DNA from: Gluconobacter vitians
GTDB lineage: Bacteria; Pseudomonadota; Alphaproteobacteria; Acetobacterales; Acetobacteraceae
Reading direction: 5' to 3'
DNA: 64,000 nt
NCBI RefSeq assembly: GCF_015244565.1
Contig: NZ_JABCQG010000015.1
Coordinates: forward strand, 1 to 64,000
Made by a program: the position numbers and the translations under genes
Shown: positions 16,372 to 26,615 of the stretch, in pieces
How positions within the stretch are numbered: position 1 is the first letter of the stretch
Layout: the number at the start of each line of letters is the position of its first letter
The notes under the pieces: model-generated
The model's database searches: none
What the model saw: only the letters and a program-made list of their open reading frames with translations
Told to the model about the DNA's origin: nothing

Positions 16372-17381
16372 CAGACTATCATCTCATTACCAGGTTGCTC
16401 TTGATCAATAAGATCAATTTCTCCTCGGTCGACCAGATCTTTTGCAATAAGTAGAATTTCATTTTGAGCTGCATCGACGTCCTTCACGCGCACCGGACCC
16501 AGATCTCCGATCTCGTCCATAAGAATGCGCCCGGCACGTTCCGACATAGAGGCGAAAAAGGCCTGCCTAAGTTTGTCGCTTGCTCCTTTAAGTGCCAATG
16601 GCAGACTCTCACGAGGAATCTGGTTCAATAGAGTTATCAGGCCTTCAGCAGAAAGATTAACGAGTTCTTCGAATGTAAACATAAGACTCTTAATCTGCTC
16701 CGCATCATCCTGACTACGCTCTTCCAAGGCAGTCATAAATCGACCTTCCAAGTGCCGGTCGAAATTGTTGAATATGTCAGCCAGTACTTCATGACTATTT
16801 CGGTTTATGCCCCGAGGAAGGTTGGAGACGAATTCTGATCTCAGTGTCTTTTCAACACTTTGAAGGACATTTTTCTGTATGGTTTCAGTCTTCAGCATTC
16901 GTAGCATAATATCTAACGAAAACTCTTCCGGGAAAAGCGCCAGAACTTTTGCAGCATGAGAAGGTTTAATTCTACTCAGGATAACCGCTACTGTTTGCGG
17001 ATATTCATTCCTCAAGTAATTTGCCAGAACAGTTTCCGAGACGTTTCCCAGTTTATCCCACATCGTACGTCCGGCAGGACCGCGGATTTCTTCCATGATT
17101 GCCGCAGCACGATTAGCAGGCAGCGCGTTCTTCAGTAGTTTTTCCGTACTCTCCAAGTCGCCGATCACGCCCTCAGCAGATCCCAGTCCTTGGCTGAATT
17201 CGTGGCATACCTTTTCAACAATATTGGAAGAAACAATTCCAAGTTGAGCCATAGAAGAGGAGATTTCCCTGATCTCTTCTTCATGCATCTGCTCAAACAG
17301 ACGGGAGCAATTTTCCTCTCCAAGCGCCATCATCAAAATGGCTGCTTTCTGAACGCCTGAAATATTTTTTTCCATATCCAT
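16371..17381 (-). CDS. fliG: flagellar motor switch protein FliG
   Basis: 336 residues from ATG 17381, which overlaps the fliF stop as TAATG and has aaggag about ten bases upstream; a longer in-frame start at 17417 would lie inside fliF. FliG forms the rotor ring that meets the stator. N-terminal KAAILMMALGEENCSRLFEQ, the middle EYPQTVAVILSRIKPSHAAKVL and the C-terminal torque helix region (LMFTFEELVNLSAEGLITLL, AFFASMSERAGRILMDEI) are all present. Length matches the family (about 330). Confidence 0.94.
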   Translation of the reverse strand: MDMEKNISGVQKAAILMMALGEENCSRLFEQMHEEEIREISSSMAQLGIVSSNIVEKVCHEFSQGLGSAEGVIGDLESTEKLLKNALPANRAAAIMEEIRGPAGRTMWDKLGNVSETVLANYLRNEYPQTVAVILSRIKPSHAAKVLALFPEEFSLDIMLRMLKTETIQKNVLQSVEKTLRSEFVSNLPRGINRNSHEVLADIFNNFDRHLEGRFMTALEERSQDDAEQIKSLMFTFEELVNLSAEGLITLLNQIPRESLPLALKGASDKLRQAFFASMSERAGRILMDEIGDLGPVRVKDVDAAQNEILLIAKDLVDRGEIDLIDQEQPGNEMIV

Positions 17382-19060
17382 TATCTCGCTGCTCCTTCCT
17401 GAGAAGGCATCAACCATCCCCTGACCAAGGCAATACTTTCAGAGGGATGGGTTTCCACAAGATCTACAACCTTTTGTACGGAAGAAGCTCTGATCCGACC
17501 CTGTACACCATTAACAGAGACAGTCTCTTCCTCCGAAGACTGAGCATTGACATACGGCGCCTCAAGCAGAGGTGTTTTCTGTCTGTCAGCCTGATTGTCC
17601 GACAAGTAACCAGACGATGGCGTAGCGAGGCTAGCCGCCTGATCGCCTGAGCTTGAAGCTGGGAAGCTAAGCAGGCCAGGAACACTCCGATCTCCCGGTG
17701 GCTTCAGAAGTGGTCTCACAACAAAAAACAGAACCATTCCCAGACAGGTTACGAACAGACCAAATCTTACGGCTTCCATCTGGTTCGAGTGAGTGAGGAA
17801 TTTGCCCCAACCGGAAGCTGTCGGTCGCATCTCTGTATCTATGTCACTAAATTTCATGGACATGACTGTCACTACGTCACCACGACCTTGATCGAAACCA
17901 ACAGCACTTTTTGTCAGTGCCGTCAGTCGGTTAAGTTCTTCCTGAGTCCGTGGCTGCCAGGAAAAATGACCTTTTCCATCTGGCTGGCTGACGCCATCGA
18001 CCATTACAGCCATACTGATACGGGCAATGCGCGGCTGGTCCTGAATCAGGGTGCGAACTGTCTTCCCGATTTCATAGTTGTTTGTCTGCTCCTGCCGGTT
18101 GCTCTGACTTCCATTTTGCTGCTGGCCGGCGTTCGCATTCGGAAGGTTATTTGATACCGTTGTATTTGTAGTACCTTGGGTATTGATGTTTTTTTCTGTT
18201 TTAGTCTGTTGCGAGCGAAGAACCTGCTGGTCCGGATCATAGTTTTCCTGAGTCTCACGAATCTGATCATTATTCATCGTCACATTCGCCTCAACGCGTA
18301 TGTGTCCCGGACCTAATGACGAACCCAGTAGATCCTCAACTTCACGAGCAATACGCTGTTCAATCAACTGGCGCTGCTCTTCGGGAGATTGACCTCCGTT
18401 GGCTGCACCTTGCCCCTGTTTCAGAAGGACGTGTCCACGATTATCGATTAGAGAGATGTTGTGTGCATCAAGCCCGGGAACCGCAGCAGAAACGAGGTTC
18501 ACAACTGCAGAGATACTCTCTTCATCAAGGCGGCGTCCTCCATCCATCGAGAGAAGCACACTTGCCTGAGCGTTCTGCTCATCGGTTGAAAAAAGTTCCC
18601 TGTGACGCAGGACAAGGTGAACCCGTGCATTTCGCACGCCATGGATCAGGCGAATTGAACGTTCGAGTTCGCCTTCAAGAGCCCGCGTTTCGTTAATCGT
18701 CTGCTCGAACTGCGTCGCTGTAAAGCTGTTCCCCTTATCGAAGATTTCATAACCAACGGAGCCGCCTGAAGGCAGTCCGGTTTTGGCCAGAAGCAACCGG
18801 GCACGGGCAACGTCGTCCTCAGGCACCATGATGGTACTACCCTGATCTTGGAGACGATACTTGATGTGGGCTTTTGACAGCTGGTCTACAATTTCTCCAG
18901 CTTCGTGAGCCTCCAGGTCGCGATACAGCAATCCGTTGGTTGCGTTGACGCCATGCAGAACAAGAACTCCGAGCAGGATCAGCATGGCAGCTCCGACGCT
19001 GCCCAGCGCAGCCAGGCGCGGAAGCCCCAGTTGCTTGAGGTTTGTTAGCAGCGCTTTCAC
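17381..19060 (-). CDS. fliF: flagellar MS-ring protein FliF
   Basis: 559 residues from GTG 19060 with aggaagag in front. FliF builds the basal-body membrane ring. One helix near the start (about 17-37), the ring-building motif region (LLYRDLEAHEAGEIVDQLSK; KTGLPSGGSVGYEIFDKG; VRNARVHLVL), a low-complexity Gln/Asn segment (about 300-330), a second helix (about 437-457) and a C-terminal FliG-binding tail are visible. The tail overlaps fliG by one base. No convincing promoter could be read in the 175 bases before it. Confidence 0.94.
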   Translation of the reverse strand: MKALLTNLKQLGLPRLAALGSVGAAMLILLGVLVLHGVNATNGLLYRDLEAHEAGEIVDQLSKAHIKYRLQDQGSTIMVPEDDVARARLLLAKTGLPSGGSVGYEIFDKGNSFTATQFEQTINETRALEGELERSIRLIHGVRNARVHLVLRHRELFSTDEQNAQASVLLSMDGGRRLDEESISAVVNLVSAAVPGLDAHNISLIDNRGHVLLKQGQGAANGGQSPEEQRQLIEQRIAREVEDLLGSSLGPGHIRVEANVTMNNDQIRETQENYDPDQQVLRSQQTKTEKNINTQGTTNTTVSNNLPNANAGQQQNGSQSNRQEQTNNYEIGKTVRTLIQDQPRIARISMAVMVDGVSQPDGKGHFSWQPRTQEELNRLTALTKSAVGFDQGRGDVVTVMSMKFSDIDTEMRPTASGWGKFLTHSNQMEAVRFGLFVTCLGMVLFFVVRPLLKPPGDRSVPGLLSFPASSSGDQAASLATPSSGYLSDNQADRQKTPLLEAPYVNAQSSEEETVSVNGVQGRIRASSVQKVVDLVETHPSESIALVRGWLMPSQEGAAR

Positions 19061-19235
19061 CGTTTGCTCTCTTCCTGTCTGTTCAATGAGCTGTCGTCAT
19101 TACGACTTGCCTCAGCAAAGCCTCCCTGCCCTGGCCACATGCTTACTTACCCCTAAAAACCGTACTGTCGATAATCCTCATTGTCGGACAGAAAGGTTAA
19201 CGCGCGGCTAACAACACCATTATCGCGGCTCGGAA

Positions 19236-19973
19236 TCAGGTGCCTGAAAAGCCCGTCAGATTGCTCATATCAATCGTTGCATTGCCCATGTCGACGTTCA
19301 CACCAGACGCACTCTTAGAGACACCAGTGACCAGTCCTGTTACCGTTGTCGGAAGAGCGACACTGGTGCCGTCAGTGGAACTTCCTTCCACCGCGACAGT
19401 ATAGGCGCCATCGGTCAGCTGAGTTCCGCTGTTATTCGTGCCATCCCACTGCCAGGTATTTGTCCCTGCCGATGCATTTACTGTTTCGGATTTTACGACA
19501 TTGCCGCTGCTGTCAGTGACAGCGATTGCGACGTCTCCAGCCTGCGGCGCGGTGAAGGACATGGAGGCCGAGCCGCTCTGCAGCGGCAGGCTGGAACTGC
19601 TGGCGGTTGTTGTCTTGCCGATTAAGCTGACTGCCGAAGCCATCTGATTATCCTGTGTCGCAGAAATCAGGTTGGTCAGGTTGCTGTTGGTTTCCACCTG
19701 CTGTTGAACACCGGCAAACTGAGCCAGTTCGGCGGTAAAGGAGTCGGTACTTGTCGGATTGCTGGGATCCTGATGCTGCAACTGTGTCGTGAGCAGAGTG
19801 AGGAACTGGTTGAAGTTTCCGCCCAGAGACGACAGGGATGTACTGGAACTGCTTGAAGACGTCGATGTGCTGGAGGAAGCAGATGCCGCGTTCGTAGCCG
19901 CATTGCTTTTAGCCGCAGTAATTGCCTGGCTCAGAAGAGACGTGCCCGACGTTGTGCCAACGGAAGAGACCAT
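19236..19973 (-). CDS. flgD: flagellar hook assembly scaffold FlgD
   Basis: 245 residues. FlgD caps the growing hook. After a Ser/Thr/Ala-rich linker (about 25-50) the family motif FNQFLTLLTTQLQHQDPSNP appears, followed by FTAELAQFAGVQQQVETN. The C-terminal part has the FlgD Ig/tudor fold with TNTWQWDGTNNSGTQLTDGAY. It lies 15 bases after the FliK-like gene in the same direction, matching the common fliK-flgD pairing. Confidence 0.93.
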   Translation of the reverse strand: MVSSVGTTSGTSLLSQAITAAKSNAATNAASASSSTSTSSSSSSTSLSSLGGNFNQFLTLLTTQLQHQDPSNPTSTDSFTAELAQFAGVQQQVETNSNLTNLISATQDNQMASAVSLIGKTTTASSSSLPLQSGSASMSFTAPQAGDVAIAVTDSSGNVVKSETVNASAGTNTWQWDGTNNSGTQLTDGAYTVAVEGSSTDGTSVALPTTVTGLVTGVSKSASGVNVDMGNATIDMSNLTGFSGT

Positions 19974-19988
19974 GGTTCCAATCCTATA

Positions 19989-21338
19989 TTAGACGGTAAG
20001 ATCAACGACGCCGCGCAGGACGCGACGTTCATCTGTAGTGCGGGCGCTGACTGACGAAGCATTCCGCGACGAGCCTGACTGCTGGCTATTGCCATCCTGC
20101 CGGTCGCCGCCTGACGACATGTCAGGAAACGATGGTGTTGAAAGACTGATCTGGATATCAGCCGAAACGGCGCTCTGCAGATCAGTCACGGAAGTCGAAT
20201 TCTGGGCCAAGGTCGCAAGCAGGGATGCACGATCATCTTTAAGGGACTGATAGACTTCGGGATTATCGGTGTTGATATGGATCCGGTGTTCCTTTGTTGC
20301 GGTTTCACCGATTTCCACATGCACCTTTTCATGGTTCCCGATATTCATTTCGATATAGGTCGTTGACGTGCCATCAGTAGTTTTCTGATAGAGCAGAGGC
20401 TGTTGCTCATCGTGACGAGAAACATGCTCTTCATCATTTGCCGCTTCCGCTACATTCTCCGCATGAGTGGCAGATCGTGTATCTTTCGCTGAGTCAGCAG
20501 GACTATTCTCGTCAGGGACAGTCTCCGTATGCGCCGATAGAGTTTTCTCTGCCGCGATCAATGGCTCCGGTGTGTCTGTGGCAGCTGTAATTGCATGATT
20601 TTCCGAGCCTGCTTCAGGCGACTTGTCATCCTGAACAGATGTCGGCTCTGCACTGGCAACCGAAGAACTGAGAGGGCTGTCAACGGACGGTTCGCTGGAT
20701 GATATGCCCTCAGAGGACGCTACCTGCAGATGTTCCTGGGGAGCAGAAGTCTCCTGCCGGGTAGAAGCGACATTAGACTTTCTCTGATCAGAAGCGTTTG
20801 AAGACGCCTCGGAGAAATCGGACGTATTCGCTGACAGCGTGGCTTCCTTTGTTACCGTCCGGGTTTCACCTGCCTGCGATTTTCCTGTGGTCTCCGCTCC
20901 CTTTTGTTGCAGTCCCGGCTGGGAGATTGTCTTCGAACTGGTTTCGTTTGTCTGCCCTGCGCTTGAAGCGGGGGCGCTCTTTTGAGCCACCGCCGATGAT
21001 GTAGTCTTGGCGCTGACAGGCTGTTTTTCTGACACATTACGGAACTTGGGTGTAGAATCTGTAGATTCCTGTGCAACAGGCTTTGCAGACTGGACTGCTG
21101 ACTGTGCTTTGGACGACGGGTTCGCAGAATCGCTATGGGATGCCGAAATTTTCGCCGTAGACGAACTGCTCGCTGTTGTCTTCTGGGCAACTTCAGCATG
21201 AGCACGCGCCTGCTCATGCTCATAGCTTTTCAAAAGATCCTGGAAGCGCTCATTCGACGCCAGTTGCGTCTGGGGTGAGATTTCACCGCGAGCCAGCCCA
21301 GCCGTTGATACAGCTGCGGATGTCGTGACATGTGACAA
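19989..21338 (-). CDS. fliK: FliK-like hook-length control protein
   Basis: 449 residues. The first 310 or so are low-complexity Ser/Thr/Ala/Glu/Lys, as in FliK rulers. A compact C-terminal domain (about 325-400) reads TYIEMNIGNHEKVHVEIGET and RIHINTDNPEVYQSLKDDRA, matching the FliK export-switch domain, which ends in leucine-rich helices. No ATG fits the start; a TTG at 21338 with ggagg about eight bases upstream does. Immediately followed by flgD. Confidence 0.85.
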   Translation of the reverse strand: MSHVTTSAAVSTAGLARGEISPQTQLASNERFQDLLKSYEHEQARAHAEVAQKTTASSSSTAKISASHSDSANPSSKAQSAVQSAKPVAQESTDSTPKFRNVSEKQPVSAKTTSSAVAQKSAPASSAGQTNETSSKTISQPGLQQKGAETTGKSQAGETRTVTKEATLSANTSDFSEASSNASDQRKSNVASTRQETSAPQEHLQVASSEGISSSEPSVDSPLSSSVASAEPTSVQDDKSPEAGSENHAITAATDTPEPLIAAEKTLSAHTETVPDENSPADSAKDTRSATHAENVAEAANDEEHVSRHDEQQPLLYQKTTDGTSTTYIEMNIGNHEKVHVEIGETATKEHRIHINTDNPEVYQSLKDDRASLLATLAQNSTSVTDLQSAVSADIQISLSTPSFPDMSSGGDRQDGNSQQSGSSRNASSVSARTTDERRVLRGVVDLTV

Positions 21339-21428
21339 GAAATGCGCCTCCGGCCCCGCAGAGAATGGGAAATCCGAGCTTTTCTTGGCACAAAAATTGT
21401 AAAGAAAGCGTTTAGCTACTCAGCCAGA

Positions 21429-21472
21429 TCAGGACACAGAAAAAGCTGACAAAAGGTTTTTCTATGTCCTGA
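21429..21472. repeat. 16-bp near-perfect inverted repeat
   Basis: tcaggacacagaaaaa (21429-21444) pairs with tttttctatgtcctga (21457-21472) with one mismatch around a 12-base loop. It lies between the stop side of the small exported-protein gene and the fliK start, both read leftwards. The A/T tracts at the inner ends could make it a terminator or a binding site. Confidence 0.6.
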
Positions 21473-21523
21473 TGAACTTAGTTATCCGGCCGCATAACGG
21501 TCGTGGCAACCGTCTGGATGGTC

Positions 21524-21874
21524 TCAGGGATGGATCGCATCATAGGCCGGAGAGCCTGCGAACGGTCCCCGCGGGATTGTCGGGGCGCTCGGGCAGACGG
21601 GAGGATTCCCTTCCAGAGCCAGAGCCTGCACCGTATGCGTCGTGGTCGAAACCAGTCCTCTGACGGCCAATTTCTGGTTCAGCCGGACGACTGCCAGAAA
21701 CTCGTCTGGAAGAATGACGGTCGTGCCATCGCGCAGCTTTACACCCGTGGGTGTAATACCGGAGACGATCCCCTGCACTACGGGAAGTGGTGACATATCA
21801 TAGGTGCAGGGTGCAGCTTCGGCTGCGGAGACGGACAGCGCCAGGACCAGGCTGGCGAAAGCGAGCTTTTTCAA
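21524..21874 (-). CDS. small exported protein of unknown function
   Basis: 116 residues. A clear signal peptide ([20 protein letters not shown], cleavage about residue 21) leads to a mature protein of about 95 residues with two Cys (near 23 and 94) and a strand-rich middle ([20 protein letters not shown]) resembling a small OB or SH3-like barrel. No family recognised. Its start overlaps the purH stop by four bases, so it is co-translated with purH. Confidence 0.7.
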   Translation of the reverse strand: MKKLAFASLVLALSVSAAEAAPCTYDMSPLPVVQGIVSGITPTGVKLRDGTTVILPDEFLAVVRLNQKLAVRGLVSTTTHTVQALALEGNPPVCPSAPTIPRGPFAGSPAYDAIHP

Positions 21875-23448
21875 TGTCGGAAATGCCTCATGCCGGTGAA
21901 TACCATGGCGATCCCGGCAGCATCTGCCGCGTCGATCACCTCCTGATCGCGAATGGAACCGCCCGGCTGAATCACAGCCACGGCTCCTGCTGCGATGACG
22001 CTCTCGAGACCGTCGGCAAAGGGGAAGAACGCATCCGAAGCGGCAACCGAACCAACCGTTAGCGGTTCGTGCTCACCGGCTTCCTTCGCAGCGTCTTCGC
22101 TTTTACGTGCCGCGATCCGTGCACTGTCCACACGCGACATCTGTCCGGCGCCAATGCCGACGGTGGCACCGTTGCGAACGTAGATGACAGCGTTGGATTT
22201 CACGTGTTTTGCAACACGGAAGGCGAACAGCAGGTCCTTCATCTCTTTGGCCGTTGGCGCGCGTTTGGTCACGACCTTGAGATCAGCTTCCGTCACACGA
22301 CCTGCATCGCGGCTCTGCGCCAGAAAACCGCCCGCAACGGAGCGGAATGCCAGCCCCTCGGCTGTCGGGTCCGGCATGCCTTCCGTCAGCAGAAGACGCA
22401 GGTTCTTCTTGCGGGACAGGAGTTCGATCGCGTCCGGATCGGCGTCAGGAGCAACGATCACTTCGGTAAAGATCTTGCTGATTCTCTGCGCCGTTGCGCC
22501 ATTCAGCGTGCGGTTGAGCGCCACGATGCCACCGAAAGCCGAGACCGGATCGCAGCGCAGGGCCGCAATCCAGGCCTGCTCCAGCGTCGCAGCCGACGCT
22601 ACGCCACATGGATTGGCATGCTTAACGATCACGACCGTTGGGTCATCGAACTCGGCAACCGCTTCGAACGCTGCATCCGTGTCATTGATGTTGTTGTAGC
22701 TCAGCGCCTTGCCCTGAAGCTGGCGGGCTGTCGCCACACCCGGGCGTTGGCTTCCGTCGCGATAGAAAGCCGCCTTCTGATGCGGGTTTTCACCATAGCG
22801 CAGCAGATCATCGCGGGTGCCGCTCAGGGTCAGGACGGGCGGAAGGATCTCACCGGCCTGTTTGGCGAACCAGCGTGAAATCATGCTGTCGTAAGCGGCG
22901 GTATGAGCATAGGCGCAGGCCGCATAATTGCGACGCTCGGCCAGACCCGTTCCCCCCTGCTCCAGCGATGCAATGACGGCCGCATACTGCTGGGGGTCTG
23001 TCAGGATTGCCACATGATCGAAATTCTTGGCCGCGGCGCGGATCATGGCCGGACCACCGATATCGATGTTCTCGATGCAATCCTCGTCGCCAGCGCCCGA
23101 TGCCACTGTTGCGGCAAACGGGTAGAGGTTCACACAGACCAGATCAATCGGCGCAATATCATGCTCGGCCATCTGCGCGACATGGGCGGGAAGATCGCGA
23201 CGCCCCAAGATGCCGCCATGGACCTGCGGGACGAGGGTCTTGACCCGGCCATCCAGAATTTCCGGGAAACCGGTATGTTCGGAGACATCCTTGACTGTCA
23301 GACCCGCTTCACGAAGGGCTTTGGCGGACCCTCCCGTCGAAAGCAGTTCCGCACCGTGGGCGGCAAGCGCACGCCCCAGTTCGATCAGTCCCGTCTTGTC
23401 AGAAACGGAGAGAAGGGCGCGACGGACGGGGAGTCGGGTCTCAGTCAT
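21871..23448 (-). CDS. purH: bifunctional AICAR formyltransferase / IMP cyclohydrolase
   Basis: 525 residues, the normal length. PurH carries out the last two steps of IMP synthesis. The N-terminal cyclohydrolase starts [20 protein letters not shown] and contains STGGSAKAL and [16 protein letters not shown]. The C-terminal formyltransferase has [27 protein letters not shown] with the catalytic Lys-His region, and [12 protein letters not shown]. It overlaps genes on both sides, making a three-gene unit (membrane hydrolase, purH, exported protein). Confidence 0.95.
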   Translation of the reverse strand: MTETRLPVRRALLSVSDKTGLIELGRALAAHGAELLSTGGSAKALREAGLTVKDVSEHTGFPEILDGRVKTLVPQVHGGILGRRDLPAHVAQMAEHDIAPIDLVCVNLYPFAATVASGAGDEDCIENIDIGGPAMIRAAAKNFDHVAILTDPQQYAAVIASLEQGGTGLAERRNYAACAYAHTAAYDSMISRWFAKQAGEILPPVLTLSGTRDDLLRYGENPHQKAAFYRDGSQRPGVATARQLQGKALSYNNINDTDAAFEAVAEFDDPTVVIVKHANPCGVASAATLEQAWIAALRCDPVSAFGGIVALNRTLNGATAQRISKIFTEVIVAPDADPDAIELLSRKKNLRLLLTEGMPDPTAEGLAFRSVAGGFLAQSRDAGRVTEADLKVVTKRAPTAKEMKDLLFAFRVAKHVKSNAVIYVRNGATVGIGAGQMSRVDSARIAARKSEDAAKEAGEHEPLTVGSVAASDAFFPFADGLESVIAAGAVAVIQPGGSIRDQEVIDAADAAGIAMVFTGMRHFRH

Positions 23449-24008
23449 GATGAGAATGAAATATCCTTCAAAACATGTCCGCGCAACCGCGAGTGATGCG
23501 CAGAAGGAGGAACATGACCCGGAAGGGGGCCATTTCCGGAAAATCCTGCCCAGCCCAGCAGGCAGAGGATGGGCACAAGAAGCATGATTTCCCCGATCCC
23601 GCCAGTCCGGACATAGGGCCAGAGCGAGAGTCGCGAGCGACTGAGGGGGGCCAGCAACTGGCAGCCGCCTGTCGGGAGGTCCACGGCAATATGAGTCGCG
23701 GCGCCCAGCAGGAGCGCGCCCCAGGGGCCATGCAGGCTTTCAGGCCCCATCAGGCCATTGATGATGGCGGCAGCCACCAGCAGCATCACCCCGGAATGGG
23801 TCAGGCCGCGATGGCCAAAGGCCTTTGCCAGAAAACGGGAGAGAAATTTGAGCCGGCTGCCGAGCATGGAACGCTCGGTATCGAGATCTGGCAGAAGGCT
23901 GCCCAGCAAGCCCGTACAGATAGAAAAAGGTTCAGGCGACAGTACATGCCAGCGCATGGCGCATAACACGGCAAAGCCGCCGATCAGCAGATGGGAACGT
24001 CCAGTCAC
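23445..24008 (-). CDS. YdjM-like membrane-bound metal-dependent hydrolase
   Basis: 187 residues, mostly hydrophobic, with conserved polar motifs of the YdjM/DUF457 family: [15 protein letters not shown] (about 33-47), [13 protein letters not shown] (about 64-76) and [14 protein letters not shown] (about 102-115). The His and Asp residues in these motifs are presumed metal ligands. Relatives are inner-membrane proteins induced by DNA damage in Escherichia coli; substrate is unknown. The stop overlaps the purH start (ATGA). Confidence 0.8.
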   Translation of the reverse strand: MTGRSHLLIGGFAVLCAMRWHVLSPEPFSICTGLLGSLLPDLDTERSMLGSRLKFLSRFLAKAFGHRGLTHSGVMLLVAAAIINGLMGPESLHGPWGALLLGAATHIAVDLPTGGCQLLAPLSRSRLSLWPYVRTGGIGEIMLLVPILCLLGWAGFSGNGPLPGHVPPSAHHSRLRGHVLKDISFSS

Positions 24009-24063
24009 GCGCCCTTATGATCCGGTTCAGCACGTCCCGCAAACCATTTGTTCACAAAACGTT

Positions 24064-24096
24064 CACGGATGCCGCAACATAATGCGGACATCCGTG
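24064..24096 (-). terminator. hairpin downstream of eda
   Basis: An 8-bp arm (cacggatg/catccgtg) is stacked on a 5-bp arm (ccgca/tgcgg) with one bulged base and a 6-base loop. Read leftwards it is followed by a short T-rich stretch (gaacgtttt), a moderate terminator for edd-eda. Confidence 0.55.
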
Positions 24097-24131
24097 CGAT
24101 GCTTTGCCGGATCAGGCCACAGGCCGCGCGT

Positions 24132-24755
24132 TCAGACCTGCAACAGGGCCGCCACCGTTGCGCGCTGGCGGATCTTGTCCGCATCGAATGCACCGGCCGT
24201 CACCCAGGAACCGCCGACACAGGCCACGGACGGAAGCGCCAGCCAGTCCGGGGCGCTCTCTTCCGTAATGCCACCTGTGGGGCAGAAGCGGACATTGCTG
24301 CCGAACACGCTGGCGAGACTCTTGAGCGCGGGAATGCCGCCATTCGTCACGGCCGGGAAGAACTTGAAGCGCGAGAGGCCCAGATCAAGACCGCGCATGA
24401 TGTCACCCGCATTGGCAACGCCCGGCAGGAACGGAACATCATGCTCGACGGAGGCCTTTGCCAGCGCCTCGGTCAGGCCCGGACTGACGATGAAGCGGGC
24501 GCCGGCCTTCACGGCGCGGTCCATATCGGACGGGTTCAGCACCGTCCCGGCACCAACGAGCGCACCGGAGACCTTCGACATTTCCTGAATGGCTTCAAGG
24601 GCGCAGGGTGTGCGCAGTGTGACTTCCAGCGTGGACAGCCCACCGGCGACCAGTGCCTCGGCCATCGGACGGGCCTGCGCCACGTCGTGGACCACCAGAA
24701 CCGGCATGACCGGGCAGCGGCCCATGACGGCATCGAGTTTGGCAGTGTCGATCAT
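24132..24755 (-). CDS. eda: 2-dehydro-3-deoxy-phosphogluconate (KDPG) aldolase
   Basis: 207 residues. Eda splits KDPG into pyruvate and glyceraldehyde-3-phosphate, the last Entner-Doudoroff step. The catalytic pair is visible: Glu44 in STLEVTLRTP and the Schiff-base Lys131 in SRFKFFPA. GAGTVLN, SPGLTEAL and CPTGGITEE (phosphate binding) are in place. It follows edd by 12 bases on the same strand. In Gluconobacter-type bacteria, which lack a complete Embden-Meyerhof route, this pathway with the pentose phosphate route carries cytosolic sugar breakdown. Confidence 0.95.
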   Translation of the reverse strand: MIDTAKLDAVMGRCPVMPVLVVHDVAQARPMAEALVAGGLSTLEVTLRTPCALEAIQEMSKVSGALVGAGTVLNPSDMDRAVKAGARFIVSPGLTEALAKASVEHDVPFLPGVANAGDIMRGLDLGLSRFKFFPAVTNGGIPALKSLASVFGSNVRFCPTGGITEESAPDWLALPSVACVGGSWVTAGAFDADKIRQRATVAALLQV

Positions 24756-24767
24756 CAGAAATCTTCC

Positions 24768-26615
24768 TTAGTGAATGTCATCGCCGACGGCTTCGATCAC
24801 GCGATCCATCTGTGCCAGCATCGCGGACCCACCAGCCTCGGCCGGATCATGCACCGAACGCATCAGCGCGAACAGCTCCCGCCCCGTTCCCAGAGCCGGG
24901 AGCGGCGGTTGAACCGGCTTGCGGCTGTTCCACTCGGCGGCATCCACCAGAGCCTCGATCTGTCCCGTGACGGCGCAGACACGGATCATGTCGCCGTCCC
25001 GCACGCGGGCGATCGGACCGCCAACCTGCGATTCGGGGCCAACATGAATGGCGGCCGGCACCTTGCCGCTCGCACCGGACATGCGTCCATCCGTGAGCAG
25101 AGCCACCTTGAAGCCGCGATCCTGAAGGACACCCAGCGTCGGGGTCAGCTTGTGAAGCTCCGGCATGCCATTGGCTTCCGGCCCCTGGAACCGGACGACC
25201 ACGACAACATCACGCTCAAGCTCACCGTTCTGATAGGCCGTGATGACATCATGCTGATCCTGGAAAACCCGTGCGGGCGCTTCCACCGTCAGATGCTCGG
25301 CCGCAATGGCGCTGCTCTTGTAGATCGCGCGGCCCAGATTGCCCGTCATCAGGCGCATGCCACCATCCGGACGGAAAGGCGTAGCAACATCGCGTAGAAT
25401 GTCCGTATCGCTGGACGGCTTCGCATGGCTGTAGACGAGTTCGTCGCCTTCGAGCGAGGCACGGCGGGCATAATCGGAGAAACCGCCACGTGAGACCGTC
25501 AGGATGTCCTTGTGCAGCATACCGGCGCGCGTCAGTTCTGCGATCACGGTCGGCATGCCACCCACGCGGTTGAACGCATTCACGTCCTCGGAACCGCTCG
25601 GATAAACACGCGTGATCAGCGGCACTGCAGATGACAGGCGGCTGATGTCTTCCCAGTCGATCAGGATACCGGCGGCACGGGCGATGGCCGGAAGATGGAT
25701 CGAATGATTGGTTGAACCACCCGTCGCCAGCAATCCGACTGCCGCGTTCACGATGGCCTTTTCGTCCACGCAATGGGCGAGCGGACGAACATCTTCACCG
25801 TTCAGGCCGATTTCGGCCAGACGATGGATGCCCGAGCGCGTCATGGCCTGACGCAGCTTCGTGTTGGGGTTGATGAAGGCCGAGTCCGGCATCATCAGCC
25901 CCATGATCTCAACCATCATCTGGTTCGTATTGGCCGTGCCATAGAACGTACAGGTGCCCGGGCTGTGATAGGAGGCGTTTTCCGCTTTCATCAGTTCATC
26001 CTGCCCGACCTTGCCCTGCACATAGAGCTGGCGGATGCGCTGCTTTTCCTTGTTTGGAAGACCGGACGGCATCGGGCCTGCCGGGATCAGCATGGCCGGA
26101 AGATGACCGAAGCGCAGGGCGCCCATCAGAAGGCCCGGTACGATCTTGTCACAGATGCCCAGCAGCGCCACGCCTTCGAACATGCCGTGGCTCAGCCCGA
26201 CCGCCGTGGACATGGCGATCACATCACGGGAGAACAGGGAGAGCTCCATGCCCTCCTGCCCCTGGGTCACACCGTCACACATGGCTGGCGCGCCGCCCGC
26301 GACCTGAGCCGTCGCACCGACTTCACGGGCAAACAGCTTGATCTGCTCAGGGTAGCGACCATAAGGCTGATGCGCCGAGAGCATGTCGTTATAGGTCGTG
26401 ATGACGCCGATATTGGTCCCGGTGGGACGCATCAGGTCCGGCTTGTCGGGGCTGGAAGCCGCGATGGCATGCGCCAGATTGCCGCAGGCCAGCTTGGGCC
26501 GGAGCACACCCTTGGCGCGGTTGCGCTCCATCAGGGCGAGATACCGGCGACGGGAGACTTTCGAACGCTCGATGATACGGGCAGTCACGCTCTCGACGAC
26601 GGAATTCAGAGACAT
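24768..26615 (-). CDS. edd: 6-phosphogluconate dehydratase
   Basis: 615 residues, family length. Edd removes water from 6-phosphogluconate to give KDPG and carries a 4Fe-4S cluster. IlvD/Edd hallmarks: GVITTYNDMLSAHQPYGRYP, APAMCDGVTQGQEGMELSLF, GICDKIVPGLLMGA, GTCTFYGTANTNQMMVEIMG and, near the end, LLTDGRMSGASGKVPAAIHV. The Cys in GICDK and GTCTF are candidate cluster ligands. The phosphogluconate-type start and long C-terminus favour Edd over dihydroxyacid dehydratase, as does the adjacent eda. Confidence 0.95.
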   Translation of the reverse strand: MSLNSVVESVTARIIERSKVSRRRYLALMERNRAKGVLRPKLACGNLAHAIAASSPDKPDLMRPTGTNIGVITTYNDMLSAHQPYGRYPEQIKLFAREVGATAQVAGGAPAMCDGVTQGQEGMELSLFSRDVIAMSTAVGLSHGMFEGVALLGICDKIVPGLLMGALRFGHLPAMLIPAGPMPSGLPNKEKQRIRQLYVQGKVGQDELMKAENASYHSPGTCTFYGTANTNQMMVEIMGLMMPDSAFINPNTKLRQAMTRSGIHRLAEIGLNGEDVRPLAHCVDEKAIVNAAVGLLATGGSTNHSIHLPAIARAAGILIDWEDISRLSSAVPLITRVYPSGSEDVNAFNRVGGMPTVIAELTRAGMLHKDILTVSRGGFSDYARRASLEGDELVYSHAKPSSDTDILRDVATPFRPDGGMRLMTGNLGRAIYKSSAIAAEHLTVEAPARVFQDQHDVITAYQNGELERDVVVVVRFQGPEANGMPELHKLTPTLGVLQDRGFKVALLTDGRMSGASGKVPAAIHVGPESQVGGPIARVRDGDMIRVCAVTGQIEALVDAAEWNSRKPVQPPLPALGTGRELFALMRSVHDPAEAGGSAMLAQMDRVIEAVGDDIH

